64,000 nucleotides of DNA, from contig NC_092680.1 in NCBI RefSeq assembly GCF_964355755.1, positions 13,369,001 to 13,433,000 on the forward strand, in the 5' to 3' direction. This stretch comes from Antedon mediterranea (Eukaryota > Echinodermata > Crinoidea > Comatulida > Antedonidae). The notes beneath the pieces were generated by a model, which was not told the DNA's origin, did not search any database, and was given only the letters and a program-made list of their open reading frames with translations. The translations under genes were made by a program, and so were the position numbers. Shown one piece after another: positions 1 to 11,188 of this stretch (positions are counted from its first letter, which is position 1; every line of letters starts with the position of its first letter).

Positions 1-690
1 TAATTGTATTGCACTATCTATGATGATAATGAAACAATATCTGGATTGTTAAGAGTTCAGTGCATAACTTAATTCTGAAAGCCTTCTTTCTTCCACATAA
101 CATTTTTGCAAACACTTGTCAAGATCGATAAGTGGTAAGATATTCACTAAACAAACTAATCTTATTTTATTTTATTTTCTAAAAAACAATTGAATATATC
201 TATCTGCATAGGCAGAAAATGCAGAATGTTATACCATACCTATACCATAGGATCCATGCCTATACATAACAAAAGCATACCATATTGAGAAAAAAAAAAG
301 TAATTAATTCCATACCTTTAATGCTTAGGCCTAACTTGTCTCATAAAGATCTCTATGCTTGTCTAAAGTTTGTCAACCTACCGCTGATAAACTTGCTATT
401 ATTGAATTCCGCGCAACGGCACTTAATTGTAATTTTTAAAAATCACAATGGATTTTTTTTTTCTCTCCGCAAAATGCTCTGTTGTTTTGCCCTCCACTTT
501 TAAAGATGGGTCTGCTGTTGGATCAATTCTTGCTATAAAGGTTTCTGGAAAATTGAAGTAATGTGTAGCTGGCCCTACAATTCCTTGTAAAATCTCGAGT
601 GCGTACTTATAGGCACGAGCGTACCCAGGTTCCTTTTGATGATTCACCTGTTTGTGTGTTATAATATAGGTAGAAATATGTGTGTACTGT
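1..690. repeat. Duplicated segment, copy 1
   Basis: This stretch is similar, in the same order and orientation, to 15390-16447 followed by 23129-23285. Shared landmarks are the start (cactatctatgatgataat against cactatctttgatgatgata), the ccttctttcttccacat block, the gcataggcagaaaatg block and the final ggatcaattcttgctataaa block. Copy 1 is compact; copy 2 has extra bases and is split by a 6.7-kb LINE nest. The two copies have diverged by many substitutions and indels, so this is an old duplication or two copies of an unknown repeat. Confidence 0.75.
500..650 (-). other. Exon-like open stretch, unknown protein
   Basis: On the minus strand an open frame runs from just after an acceptor-like sequence (cacaaacag, near 651) through the peptide words NHQKEPGYA, ATHYFNFPETFIARIDPTAD and EGKTTEHFAE. 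It reads like real protein rather than random AT-rich translation. No family is recognised. The related segment at 23129-23245 keeps parts of the same words (NHQKEPGYA, YFNF) but lacks the middle and is out of frame. No convincing donor follows. It may be an exon captured by a repeat or a relic of a host gene; confidence is low. Confidence 0.3.
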
Positions 691-937
691 CCCACTTTGT
701 AGTAATCGTCGCACTTTGTAATACCTGTCGCACTTTGTAACAAAACTGTGCCACTTATTGTAATATTACAAAGTATGACCATTATTTTTAAAAAACATAT
801 GTTCGCGCGACTCGGGGGATCGAGATCCTGCTGCAGACTACGGTAACTGGTCCAGTACCAGTAGACCAAATTTGTTACCGGTGGAGCACAGTGATATGAA
901 ATAGAAATAAACACTAATTTTACTATCCGTATGTACT

Positions 938-1555
938 CACGTTGGACCCAATTTGGCGCCAGTGGAGCACAGTGATATAAAATAGAATAAGTCACTGAAT
1001 TTTAATATTTTTTTGTATGTTAATACACTGTGCTCAAGTGGACCCAATTTGGCGCCAGTGGAGCGCAGTGATATAAAATAGAATAAGTCACTGAATTTTA
1101 ATATATTTTCGTATGTTAATACATTATACTCAAAGTGGACCCAATTTGGCGCCAACAGAGCAAAGTGATATAAAATATAAATAAGTCACTGAATTTTAAT
1201 ATATTTTCGTATGTTAATACACTGTGCTCAAGTGGACCCAAATTGGAGCCAGTGGAGCACACAGTGATATTAAATAGAAACAAGTCACTTAATTTGAATA
1301 TCTTTTCGTATGTTAATACATTGTGCTCAAGTGGACCCAATTTGGCGCCAGTGGAGCACAGTGATATAAAATAGAAATAAGTCACTGAATTTTAATATCT
1401 GTTCGTATGTTAGTAATACAGTGTGCTCCAGTGGATCCAATTTGTCGCCTGTGAGAACAGTGATATAAAACAGAAACAAGTCACTTAATTTTAATATCTT
1501 TTTCTATGTGAATTCACTGTGCTCCAGTGGATCCAATTTGGCGCAATTTGAGCAC
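938..1555. repeat. Tandem repeat, ~97-bp unit, about seven copies
   Basis: The core caatttggcgccagtggagc recurs near 947, 1041, 1136, 1234, 1332, 1431 and 1528, a spacing of 94-99 bp. Each core is followed by a gtgatataaaatag block and a cgtatgttaatac block. Later copies are more diverged (ggatccaatttgtcgcc). A single extra copy occurs at about 1935 and a second small array at 14140-14400. The long minus-strand open frames here are by-products of the repeat. Confidence 0.9.
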
Positions 1556-2175
1556 AGCGAAATAGTCACATACAAAAACATCGAGAAAAAATATTTCTCG
1601 AATTCAAAAATATTTCAAACTTGGGTAATATATGTTCAATATCGGTTACTTCATCCGTAATGCAAAAAAAAAAGTTTCAAGCCACATCAGTTATTTTACT
1701 AACTTGCGTTTTATTTGTTTAAGATAAATACTTATTATTAAAAACATACAATTCCGACACATTACACTTTAATAATGATTTTGACAAAAACAAAAAAAAA
1801 CGGTTAGGAATTCTATTTTATTCTATAAATTAACAACTTAAATTAAAAATATACCAAGAAATATATAGGCCTATTAAATTCGAGGAATATTTTTTTTTAA
1901 TTCAAAAGAAATGTTCGTATGTTAATACCCTGTGTTCCAGTGAATCAAATTTGGCGCCAGTAGAGCACAGCAAAATATTCATACAAAAACTTCGAGAAAG
2001 AAAATTTCTCGAATTCAAAAATATTTCATTGGTATAATGTTCAATATCGGTTACTTCATCCGTAATGCAAAAAAAAAAGTCTTAAGAAGTCAAATCAGTG
2101 ATTTTAGTAATTTGCGTTCGTCTAAAATGTATATTTATTATGTAAACCATACAATTCCAACACATTTTTTAAACT
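1556..2175. repeat. Two direct copies of a dispersed ~200-bp repeat
   Basis: Copies at about 1556-1770 and 1960-2175 share acatcgag, atatttctcgaattcaaaa, gttcaatatcggttacttca, a ccgtaatgc block followed by an A-run, and acatacaattcc. A shorter relative lies at 14405-14485. A fourth relative forms the centre of the 8.2-kb palindrome (about 32470-32690). The ~97-bp tandem unit stands directly in front of the first two copies and of the 14.4-kb relative, so the two modules probably belong to one element. Confidence 0.75.
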
Positions 2176-2341
2176 TAAAGTCATAATTTCCCTACACATT
2201 TGAAATTTAGTAGTACCTGTATACGTATACTTAATAGGTCACTATACGTTCAATATGTTACTACATCGTTCATATTTTTAACACATGTTTTTTTAATCGC
2301 TAAAGCTTAAAAAAATGTGTTGAAATTGTATGTTCATTTAT

Positions 2342-2342
<1 letters not shown>

Positions 2343-2376
<34 letters not shown>

Positions 2377-2377
2377 T
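2343..2377. repeat. Microsatellite (ATCA)n
   Basis: About eight uninterrupted aatc/atca tetranucleotides followed by attttatttctt. Such tracts often end non-LTR retrotransposons, but no coding part is visible beside it. 2378-2735 shows nothing recognisable. Confidence 0.9.
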
Positions 2378-2736
2378 TTATTTCTTAAATAAAAACAAAA
2401 TACAGTTACATTTTCTAGAAATAATAGATAATAAATAAGAAAAAGGGTACCTATTTATCTTAGACAAACGCAAGTTATTACAATCACTAATGTGGCTTGA
2501 AACTAATTTTTCTTTCCCGTCTTAGATGTCCACATGTTGAAGCGGATACATTAAAAAATAACACATTTAAAAATAGAGGGGTCTCCTACGCAGCATACGA
2601 AAAATATTACGGTAGTGTTATTTACTACTGCATGTACTACACTGGCCACTATTTACCGAATTACTGTATATCTGATTCTTCATAATTTCAAAATAATATT
2701 AATTTTTCATTTCATTTGATTATTTCACATGTAAGT

Positions 2737-3066
2737 GAGTGTGGCCGAGCGGTTAAGACAGTGGATATCTCGGATAAGGACTATAAACCGTAGGTCCAGT
2801 GTACATCTGGCTCATGTGCACTTTAAAGAACCTAGTACATCTTTCGAGACGAGTAGGGGGTTACCCCGGCGTACTAGTTCATACACACACTGTCGTGGAC
2901 AGACTTAATGGCGCCGTAGTTGGCTGCCGATGACACGATGTGACCCTTAGGGGAGAAGAGTGTTGTTGAAAAGGTGTAACATCTTAGTCCACAGCGCCTT
3001 TGATCACTTGTTGCTGGAATTGGCGCTCTTACAAATTCGTATATATTATTATTATTATATTATAAG
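2737..3066 (+). mobile_element. tRNA-headed SINE
   Basis: It begins with a tRNA-like A box (gtggccgagcggttaagaca, typical of Leu/Ser-type tRNAs). A body follows with the words ggactataaaccgtaggtcc and agtacatctttcgagacgag, then an (att)n tail near 3045-3062. The same body recurs on the minus strand at 19725-19905. A tRNA-related head, a conserved body and a short repeat tail are the SINE layout. The exact SINE family cannot be named from sequence reading alone. Confidence 0.75.
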
Positions 3067-3131
3067 CCTTGTTAAATGATGTGTGGAATCGCCAAAAAAG
3101 GCTTTTTCTGCATTAAAAAATAAGTTTAAGT

Positions 3132-3760
3132 TAGTAAACAAGCACGAATGTGCGATACTCGGGGTACAGAAAAGCTGTAAATAACGTCATAAAATGGGAT
3201 GTAACGTCACATACACATCGATAACCGCGCTACCAAATACGGCTATTTTTTTCTATTTCCGGAAACAGAAGTGACGTTACAATATCATAAGTAGGTTTTA
3301 CTGTATATTCTTATTCTCCAAGTCAAGACCTTTGAAATGACACCAAACAAGGCTAGATTACGACGAAAATCGTTTGGCACCAAGGTACCATCTTCGAGAC
3401 GTCATATGGCTGCATCCGGTTTGAAATTTAAAAATCCCGCTCTATAGGTTTGAGGACATGTTCCTGTAGAATATTCATGCCAAATCAATACTCATGCTCA
3501 ATACTTCAACGAATAAGGGAGGAGTAGTACTTTATAAATCGCACTTTTTCGATTGGTACCATGTTTAGGACGTCATCATTATGCATCCGGTTGAAGTACT
3601 AACATTTCCTCTCTATAGCTTTGTTCACCTATTACCCTAGATAGTATATGCATGCCATGTTTCAGAGCCGTCAGACGACGCGTAAAGAACTAGTAGGACT
3701 TGAAGGTTGGCTCAATAGTGTCCAGATGGAAGAAGAAGAAGAACTTAACTTATCTGTGTA
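3132..3760. mobile_element. Short TIR element, copy A (diverged right end)
   Basis: It starts with caagcacgaatgtgcgatac and ctcggggtacag, and contains the blocks ggtaccatcttcgagacgtc, catatggctgcatccggttt and aataagggaggagtagtact. An internal part (gcatccggttgaagtac, then ctctctatagcttt) partly repeats this block. The ctcgggtaccccgag right terminus seen in copy C is missing here. No protein is encoded, so the element is non-autonomous. Confidence 0.65.
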
Positions 3761-3958
3761 GGCTTACTGTAGTATACATTATAGCAACCGATTTTTTTTT
3801 ATGCCACCCACCCAACTGTATCAATACCTATTTATATTTATTTCCTCAACAAATTGATGTAAATAAATATTGAGCTATAGTAAGCATTAAATTTTGCGCT
3901 TTTTTCGGGGCTTCCCCTCGATGTACGTTCGCATTGAACTTGAACGCAACAACGCAAT

Positions 3959-4309
3959 CAACAAGCACGAATGTGCAATACTCGGGGTACAGCAAATGAA
4001 GCTGTAATGACGTCATAATACGGGATGTGACGTCACATAAACATCAATAACCTACCAAATACGGCTATATGGTACCATCTTCGAGACGTCATATGGCTGC
4101 ATCCGGTTTGAAATTTAAAAATCCGGCTCTATAGATTTGAGGACATCTCCCTGTAGTATATTCATGCCAAATCCCAGCTCAATACTACAACTAATAAGGG
4201 AGGAGTAGTACCTTATAAATCGCACTTTTTGCTCAATAGTGTCCTGTCCGGATGGAAGAAGAAAAGGAAAAGATGAGAGAGTCCTAGACTCGGGTACTCC
4301 GAGTAATAA
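3959..4309. mobile_element. Short TIR element, copy B
   Basis: A compact copy running from caagcacgaatgtgcaatac and ctcggggtacag to the right end actcgggtactccgagt (4288-4304). The ends are inverted relatives of each other (ctcggggtac against gtactccgag). The middle matches copy A in the atggctgcatccgg and aataagggaggagtag blocks. Non-coding. Confidence 0.7.
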
Positions 4310-4352
4310 ACGAGATATACGTATACAGTATATTTCACCATAAAGTAAAAAT

Positions 4353-4412
4353 AGGTTTCGCCGGAACCTTCTGCGTGTTAAGCAGACTTGACAACCACTA
4401 CACTACGAAACC
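4353..4412 (-). tRNA. tRNA-Val(AAC)-like pseudogene, T-arm deleted
   Basis: Minus-strand tRNA-like sequence with a 7-bp acceptor pair (ggtttcg/cgaaacc) and the anticodon arm tctgcttaacacgcaga, which gives anticodon AAC. About 12 bases of the T arm (the gctcgaaccggg segment present at 10562-10633) are missing. Flanking bases on both sides also match the 10562-10633 copy, so it belongs to a dispersed repeat. It is unlikely to be a functional tRNA gene. Confidence 0.7.
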
Positions 4413-4479
4413 TCTTACACTAAAAATGTGGGTTACACAACGTTTTTTAATCCATTTAAATTACAAATAAATATGGTAA

Positions 4480-5400
4480 TCCAAAAAACTCCCTCTGGTG
4501 GACAAACTGCATATTAGGCCTATATCTAGGTATATTAAAACAAACTGCATTTCTCTTCTATTTTTAAACGGACATTCTAATAGTCCAAGACATAATTCGT
4601 CACAGTCTGGCAGTATCACATTTCAAAAATTAAAATAATGTATATCATTATATTTTCGGTGAATATCGCAATTCAATAAACGCTCTCTCTAGTGGACAAT
4701 TGGCCTATCTTTACCGTATATTATTGGCACGTTTTTGGGCTTATCTGTTTTATGTAGAACGTACCTGTTGCTATAATTTATAATTGATCCATATAAATGT
4801 AAATACAAATGTATGTAAAGAGGCCCTTAAACTCTCTCTGGCGGACACTTTAGTTAAACACGATGTAGGCCTATCCTGTAGGGTTCAAATCTTAACTTTT
4901 ATTGTCTGTATTGTGTTGAGTTCACTCAACCATGCAGTATTGCTAATTTGCATTTTGTGCCACACCATGTGTGCAGTAGACAATACACTCTATAAGTCTG
5001 GCAAGCTGCGTATTGTTCTATTGTAGCCAGTCTTACAATAGCAGTAGCAAGTGAAGGGAACAGTAGGCCTAGTGCTGTGCAGTTCATGTAGGTCGATTAG
5101 TCCACAAAGCTTAGGCCTACTGTTTGAAGATTTTAAACCTGTAATTGGTCGCTTTTGAGGCTCAACCTTTGGTGAGTTTTTCCTTTATCTTTTTAGTAGT
5201 AATTGTAATGTAATTATGTAATTTGATAACAGTATTTATGCATATTATTTATGGAAAGTGTTTGTCTTATGTTAGACCATTAATTCGTAGTTGCAGTATT
5301 CATATTATGTTAACCTTGTAGCTATATATTTAAATTGATATTTTGAAATCTCTTAATTGTTTTAGTTATTCGGAAACTTATGGCCAAGAAAATAAAGAAG
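4480..5400. other. No recognisable gene
   Basis: AT-rich sequence with several aggcctat words. An 80-codon open frame at 4784-5026 has no recognised similarity. No splice-bounded exon, RNA gene or TIR pair was recognised. Confidence 0.5.
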
Positions 5401-5429
5401 TAACCGTACTGTATTAAAATAGCTTCAAT

Positions 5430-6116
5430 GACAAATTACATATCCCTTCACACCATAACAAATTAAACTTGCTGCCCGTATTATTACTTTCTCTCACAAT
5501 CTCGCCCTTTCCCAACCTTTACTTAAAAAACTCAATATTCTTAGTCTAAAAGATTTATTTACAACACAAATTGCTTCCTTTATTTTTCAATTCTTTAATA
5601 CCAAACTCCCTGAGACAATGTCTCTATTAAGTCATCATACAAAATCACACAAGTACAATTTATGTATCGAAAATAAATGTCGGCATCTTGATGTACCTCC
5701 TTTTAGACTGAAAATTTCCGAATATTTTATTTCTGTTTCAGGACCGCGAATCTGGAATGATCTTGATGACAAACTAAAGCATTTTAAATCTCTTTTATAT
5801 TTTTTGTAAAAATTTTTAAAAAAATATCTGATTTCTTTATACTAATTTTAATATTATTATGATTGTAGTACACTGAAAGTATCTATTTATATTTCATCGT
5901 TTTTGTTTTTATTTATTATTTTATGTAGTAAATCGTATTAGTTTAAATGTATGTGTATTTTTTCTGGGGTCTTTCTCAAGACAAGAAACTTGATTTCTTC
6001 TAGAGAAGACCCCAAATGATGGCTTATTACTATGTTTTCATTTATGTACACACCTATATATTATACTGTATAATGCCATTGTTGAACAAATAAATGTTTC
6101 TTGAACTTGAACTTGA
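5430..6116 (+). mobile_element. LINE 3' fragment (C-terminus of ORF2 plus tail)
   Basis: The translated piece carries typical C-terminal ORF2 words: KLAARIITFS, LSLKDLFTTQIASFIFQFFN and, at the end, GPRIWNDLDDKLKHFKS. Upstream parts of ORF2 are missing, as in a 5'-truncated insertion. A non-coding 3' region follows, and the fragment ends in a cttgaacttgaact-type tail near 6100-6115. The clade is not certain; the C-terminal motif is common in CR1/L2/Jockey-type elements. Confidence 0.75.
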
Positions 6117-6121
6117 TATGT

Positions 6122-6345
6122 TTTAACCCACATTGTCCCCATATATAACTGCCAATACTTCGCCAGTATGGGCCGACCCATAATAGCCCATGAGTTTACA
6201 CATGAGATACCTGTATGGGCCCCAAATGCACTAACCCATCAGACCCATTTATTTTTAATATATTGCCCATATGTTTCGACCCACATTGTCCCCATATATA
6301 ATTGCCCATACTTTGCCAGTATGGTACATTTGAAATCGCCAGTTT
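6122..6345. repeat. Partial tandem duplication (~150 bp apart)
   Basis: The block cccacattgtccccatatat, continuing to gccagtatgg, occurs at about 6127-6174 and again at about 6280-6325. Related gacccata/gcccata words lie between. No function is suggested. Confidence 0.7.
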
Positions 6346-6349
6346 TTTT

Positions 6350-6898
6350 TTTACGCTGAAACCATCTAGTTATTTATACTTTACTTTCCCTTTAGGTATA
6401 TTGGATATTTAACGGTCCCACGAGTTACAGAAAACTGTCAATCAAAAGGCACTCATTTGTCTGTTCACATCACTAATATGACTCAGATTACGAAAATGCT
6501 CTAGGTTCTTAAATGTGCACACAAGCTGGACATCCAGTTTTGAGACTTGTGTTACTATTCAAAGGACCTTGGATGAACGTTTACAGGTATTCAATTTAAC
6601 TATATTTAGAGAAAAATTGATAATAGAAAAATATTTAAAGATGTATTCCAACAAAATAAAAAATAAAATATTTTGTAAAACATTTTGAAGTATCATAGTT
6701 AAAGATGCATTGTCCCTTGAAACACAAAAAATGAAGGTCAAAATATTCTAAATTTAAAGTGGCCATATCAAAGTAATAGTAATAGTCGAAAATTTAAGCC
6801 AAAACAAGAAGTTTACGTAATTAACAGGTAAATTAGTTCGATTACATTTCATCTGGAAAATCGTCACGTAAACAAAGATTTCAAACCATGAGTACGCA
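6350..6898. repeat. Dispersed repeat (inverted relative at 11530-11765)
   Basis: The part from about 6570 to 6898 matches the reverse complement of 11535-11760. Shared words are gacaatacatctttaaag, gaccttcattttttgtgttt and aatgtaatcaaattaattta. The ggtattcaatttaactatat word also recurs inverted at 13012-13036, beside the Smad4-like exon. The repeat appears to be cut at its right end by the LINE that starts at 6899. Confidence 0.65.
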
Positions 6899-9142
6899 TT
6901 ATTCATTCATTCAATCTTTAATTTCGGAAACTCTGGTCCATAGAAAGTAAATTACATATAAATGAAATAAATAAAATAAACAAAATTACTACTACCATCT
7001 CAAGATGGCATTCCATCTGGAGAGCATCTTCGACTTAACTAACGTTGCTTATAATCGTTGAGATTAAAATATTTTTGCTTGCATTAAGTCTACACATCAG
7101 GCCATATAATGATATTACAATTCATAAAAAGAGGGAATTCTACATTTCGTAAACATGAGGCTGGCACTGCAATGTTGAGGCCTTTGCAACAACATTCTTA
7201 AACTATTATTGTAGCATACCTGGAGAGATCGCAAGGTACCTTGATTATAGTTGCACCATAATGTAGCACAAAACACATTTCACATTGATAGAACACATAC
7301 TGACCAAGGAGTTGGCTCGGATACACAAAGATCTGTATTGCCGCTTTATATCAAACTCATCACATAAATCCAAGGATATAACATGACCAAGATATGTGGT
7401 TGAGTCAACATATTCTAAGCTTTTGCCATTAATGGTAATAATAGGTTTCAATTGAATCCTCCGTGACTTAGGACAGATTATCATACAAGATGATTTCTTA
7501 TCATTGTAAACATATCATTTTTGGCCGCAAAGCATTCAGAAATTTTAATTAGATGTTGCAACCCTGATGCAGAAGGTGATATAAGCACCATGTCATCTGC
7601 ATACGATAGGTTGTTAAATTTAATATTATTTAACTCGCACCCTTCTTTGCTGTTGCTAAGCTTAATGATAAGATCATTTATATACATATTATACAGATGG
7701 GGAGACATCACTCCTCCCTGTATAACACCATTTGATATATGAAAGGGCTCCGAAAAGGATTCACAATAAAACACTGAATATTATACCACGCTTTTAGTAC
7801 TCTAACAATTGGACATGGAGTATCATTAATAATTAATTTCTTAAAAAGTGTCCAATGGTTCACCCTATCAAAGGCTTTAGAAGCATCGAGGCAGCATACA
7901 TAGACAGGGCTACCATTACGATAGTAGAAATCAACTATTTGTTTAAAAACAAAAATACAAGTTCCTGTACCATGGTTAGATTTAATGGCAAATTGTCTGT
8001 CATCAGAAGTTATAGTATCACCAGATAATTCGATAAGAACATGTTCTAAAACCTTAGATATTACACAGGCTAGGGCAATCGGTCTATAATTATCCTTGCT
8101 TGTAATGTCGCCTGACTTAGATTTTACGATAGGTATGACATCTCTTGGGACCGTACCGTATTTTAAACAAAGGTTAAAACAAATACTAAAAGTAGAACAC
8201 AGTTAAATAATGTTTCGTAATGTTTAGCCCAAAGCTTACAGATATCATTTTCGCCTTTTACGCAATCAATGTGATCAGGTCGACAGGCAGTTTGGCTATT
8301 CATTTTTGCAATATTTCCCCAGAAATTATTATAGTCATTTTCAAATAGAGATTTTGCCAAGGCATCAGCTTTATATATCTCTTCGTTAGTTTTACATTGA
8401 CGAAGAGCTAACTTAAATTTAGACCTACAAATTCTCATAGAATCATAAAGTGGACCAAAACGGGGCTTACTATTTTCCCTCCATAATAGAAAGGCTTCTC
8501 TAGCAATATCATGTTGTTCACTAACATATTCATTCCAACCGGGGATGACCTCAAAATTCTTGGTACATCTCGGTTTAAAGGCGACATTGGATGCCTCTTG
8601 AAGACATGTAACAATAGTATCATACAATATATTAACATAATCACAGTGATTGTGCTCAGTACAATTATTATTATTCATTATTCACATCGTCAAAATTCAA
8701 AATATTGTAATTAAATAATAGTAGATAATGATCAGACCCTACTACATCATAACATATAGAAAAATAATAAATGACGTGCACTTTGAGTGGAGACAACATG
8801 GTCAATCCAGCTGGTGGACCCATGTGATTCACTTAAAAAAGTAAAATTATTGGAATCTACACCAAGATAATCAATATCGCATATACTTAGATTATTTTCT
8901 ATAGTGAACTGTTTAAGCTCTTTACCAAACCGTTTATTAATGTTGGCATTAAAATCACCTACAAAAATAACTTTATTACCATCAAATTCATCGACAACAT
9001 TTTGTATCTTACCCAAGTATTCCATGAATTCGATACAATTTTTATCGGCATCATAAGGCATGTAAACACTAACTAACATAGTTTTGTTTACTCCGCTACC
9101 GATTACTAAACCTACTAGTCTAGTGTTGTCAATATCTGTAAC
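6899..9142 (-). mobile_element. LINE with endonuclease and reverse transcriptase, 5'-truncated, decayed
   Basis: Minus-strand non-LTR retrotransposon. In coding order: an endonuclease C-terminal half (9142-8747, motifs VSVYMPYD, VGDFNAN, SWIDHVV); a linker (8678-8185); RT fingers and palm in a shifted frame (8165-7760, NYRPIALACVISKVLEH, CCLDASKAFDRVNHW); RT palm (7774-7481, GVIQGGVMSPHLYN, SYADDMV at 7592-7606); and the RT end (7484-7245, STTYLGHVISLDL). The 3' end is a (TGAA)n tail at 6899-6916. Frameshifts between the parts and the missing start show a dead copy. It appears to have inserted into the dispersed repeat at 6570-6898. Clade not assigned. Confidence 0.85.
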
Positions 9143-9168
9143 TCAAGTTACATGCATAATATGCTAAA

Positions 9169-9660
9169 TTAGGATTGTTTACACGGTTAAGAAGGTATTT
9201 TCACACAGATCATGAGGAAGTTTTATGATTATGCATACAGAGTAGCCAAACAAGCGCGTTTCATTATGGGATATGTTTTGATTGAAAACTTTGACTGTCA
9301 AAGTTATTTTTTTTACAAAAAAACGTCTGTATTTCAGTTAAAAAAATGTTTTCGAAAAATTCTTGGTGATAGTTAATAACTATTATGATACTTCAAAATG
9401 ACTCACCTTTTTTCGAAATCTTTTATTTTTATTTTTTTGGAATTAGTCAAAGGGACAATACATCTTAAACTTTCACCAAAAATTAGTCGAAAAAAAACCC
9501 TGAAATACAGACGTTTTTTTTGACTGGAAGTCAAAGTTTTTGATCAAAACATATCTCATAATGCAACGCACTTGTTTGGCTACTCTGTATGCATAATAAA
9601 ACTTCCTCGCAGTCTGTGAAGACACCTTCTCAATCGTGACGAGTTTTAAACAATCCTAAT
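9169..9660. mobile_element. Foldback/MITE-like element, ~490 bp
   Basis: The first ~180 bases are the imperfect reverse complement of the last ~180. It begins attaggattgttta and ends taaacaatcctaat. The inner arms contain tgcatacagagtagccaaac and its inverted partner gtttggctactctgtatgca. No coding sequence. Target-site duplication is unclear. Confidence 0.85.
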
Positions 9661-9679
9661 AAGCATCTATATTTAAATT

Positions 9680-10479
9680 TACGTAAGGGCAAAATTCGGT
9701 AAATCGCGCGTTATTTCTAGAATGTTTACTCGCTGGTATATAAAGTTGGTTAGAATCTCGGTACTGATTTTAACCACTTGATGTAACCCTGTGTACTAAT
9801 TAAATTTAGTTAGATAATTACTTATTGACAATTAAAACGATTTTAGGTTCAACGATTTGCCCCAAATAGAGGTGTTTTCCGATCGTGGTATACACTGTTT
9901 AAATGGATGTCCTCATGAAAAATACCTGCACACAATAATACGAGGATACTTCACATTTTCCTATCTCACCCTAGGATAATTGTTTTTAATAGCTGAAAAC
10001 CGGTTGAAAAGCTAGAGTACGGTACACTATCATAATGTTGAAGACAGGCCGATTTTCTTAAAAAAATACTATTTTGATAGATTTAATATACGTTTATACA
10101 AATGTATTGATTTGCGATTAATGGAACATTCCAATCTCTCAGACTCCCAGTTTGTAGGTAAATGTATGAGCCCTTGGTTTAACACAAGTAGGTAAATGTA
10201 TGGGCCCTTTGAGAATAAAACTTATATAAAGTGTTGCAATAGTTAACAATTGTAAATACTGTACGTATTAACCATTTTTGGTCGCCATTTGAATCGATGA
10301 ATTGTTACTGTTAGATATATAAACAAAATATACAAAGAACATTTATTACTGTAACTGTGGGTAGATTACGGACAGCTGCTTCTCAACGTTTGTATTAATT
10401 AATAATTATGAAAAATCTAAACGCCGTAGTGGTGTATCGTTACATGTACTATTTCAATCGACTATAACAGGGACAGTTT
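9680..10479. repeat. Dispersed repeat, left part (copy 1)
   Basis: Matches 38162-38868 in direct orientation over several hundred bases, for example tctagaatgtttactcg, actgattttaaccac, gttttccgatcgtggtatac and gtggtgtatcgttacatgta. The right part of the same repeat continues at 11189-11560, after an insertion. No protein is apparent. Both copies are diverged. Confidence 0.85.
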
Positions 10480-10561
10480 TAAACAAGCACGAATGTGCAA
10501 TACTCGGGGTACAGCGAAAGAAGCTGTATACAGACGTATACAGTTAGAAAGTAAAGAAAAT

Positions 10562-10633
10562 AGGTTTCGCCAGGGCTCGAACCGGGACCTTCTGCGTGTT
10601 AAGCAGACTTGACAACCACTACACTACGAAACC
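10562..10633 (-). tRNA. tRNA-Val(AAC)-like sequence
   Basis: A 72-base cloverleaf can be drawn on the minus strand: a perfect 7-bp acceptor stem (ggtttcg with cgaaacc), the D-arm words gtgtagtggtt, anticodon arm tctgc-ttaacac-gcaga (AAC, valine) and a T arm (cccgg-ttcgagc-cctgg) with one mismatch. One D-stem pair is also mismatched. It sits inside a repeat and its flanks match the tRNA-like copy at 4353-4412. It may therefore be a tRNA-derived repeat or a pseudogene rather than a working gene. Confidence 0.65.
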
Positions 10634-10844
10634 TCTTACATTAAAAATGTGGGTTACAGAAAGTTTTTTAATCCATTTAAATTACAAATAAATGGTAATA
10701 AGCACAAAGCAAAATAAACATGTGTAAAAGTGATAATTACCGATTACACAAAATAAGTATTTTAAAAAATAATAAAAATAAGATATACTCTGTATAATTA
10801 TCATATTGCGTATACAGTACTTTTCACCATAAAGTTAAAAAAAA

Positions 10845-10917
10845 AGGTTTCGTCCGGGCTCGAACCAGGTACCTTCTGCGTGTTAAGCAAACGTGATAAC
10901 CACTACGCCAAGAATCC
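10845..10917 (-). tRNA. Second tRNA-Val(AAC)-like sequence, decayed
   Basis: Same anticodon loop (ttaacac), a cgtagtggttatcacg D region and ggttcgagccc B box. The acceptor stem has at least two mismatches. It lies 212 bases from the first copy in the same inserted element, with a similar upstream block (ttttcaccataaagt). Most likely a tRNA pseudogene in a repeat. Confidence 0.6.
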
Positions 10918-11188
10918 GCATATAACCATATAACTACATAACGCTGTGGTGTGTGTCACACATTGTGGCTTCTTAATTAAACAAATTAATTAACAAAAAA
11001 TTAAAAATCCGGCTCTATAGCTTTGAGGACATGTCCCTGTAGTATGTTCATGCCAAATACCAGCTCAATACTATAACGAATAAGGGAGGAGTAGTACTTT
11101 AAAAATCGCACTTTTTACTCAATAGTGTCCAGATGGAGGAAGAGAAGGAGAAAATGAGCCTGTACTAGACTCGGGTACCCCGAGTAAA

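Larger units (their letters stand above)
10480..11188. mobile_element. Short TIR element, copy C, inserted in a repeat
   Basis: Runs from acaagcacgaatgtgcaata, with ctcggggtacag, to gactcgggtaccccgagtaa. It carries the same ggctctatagctttgaggac and aataagggaggagtagtact blocks as copies A and B, plus two tRNA-Val-like sequences that copies A and B lack internally. The related repeat at 38160-39240 has no such insertion at the matching point (about 38866-38876). That paralogous empty site supports these boundaries. Confidence 0.8.

Noticed and set aside
938-1555. Regular spacing that might suggest a CRISPR-like array
   Set aside because: The units are ~97 bp and similar throughout, with no unique spacers, and the DNA is eukaryotic. 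It is an ordinary tandem repeat.
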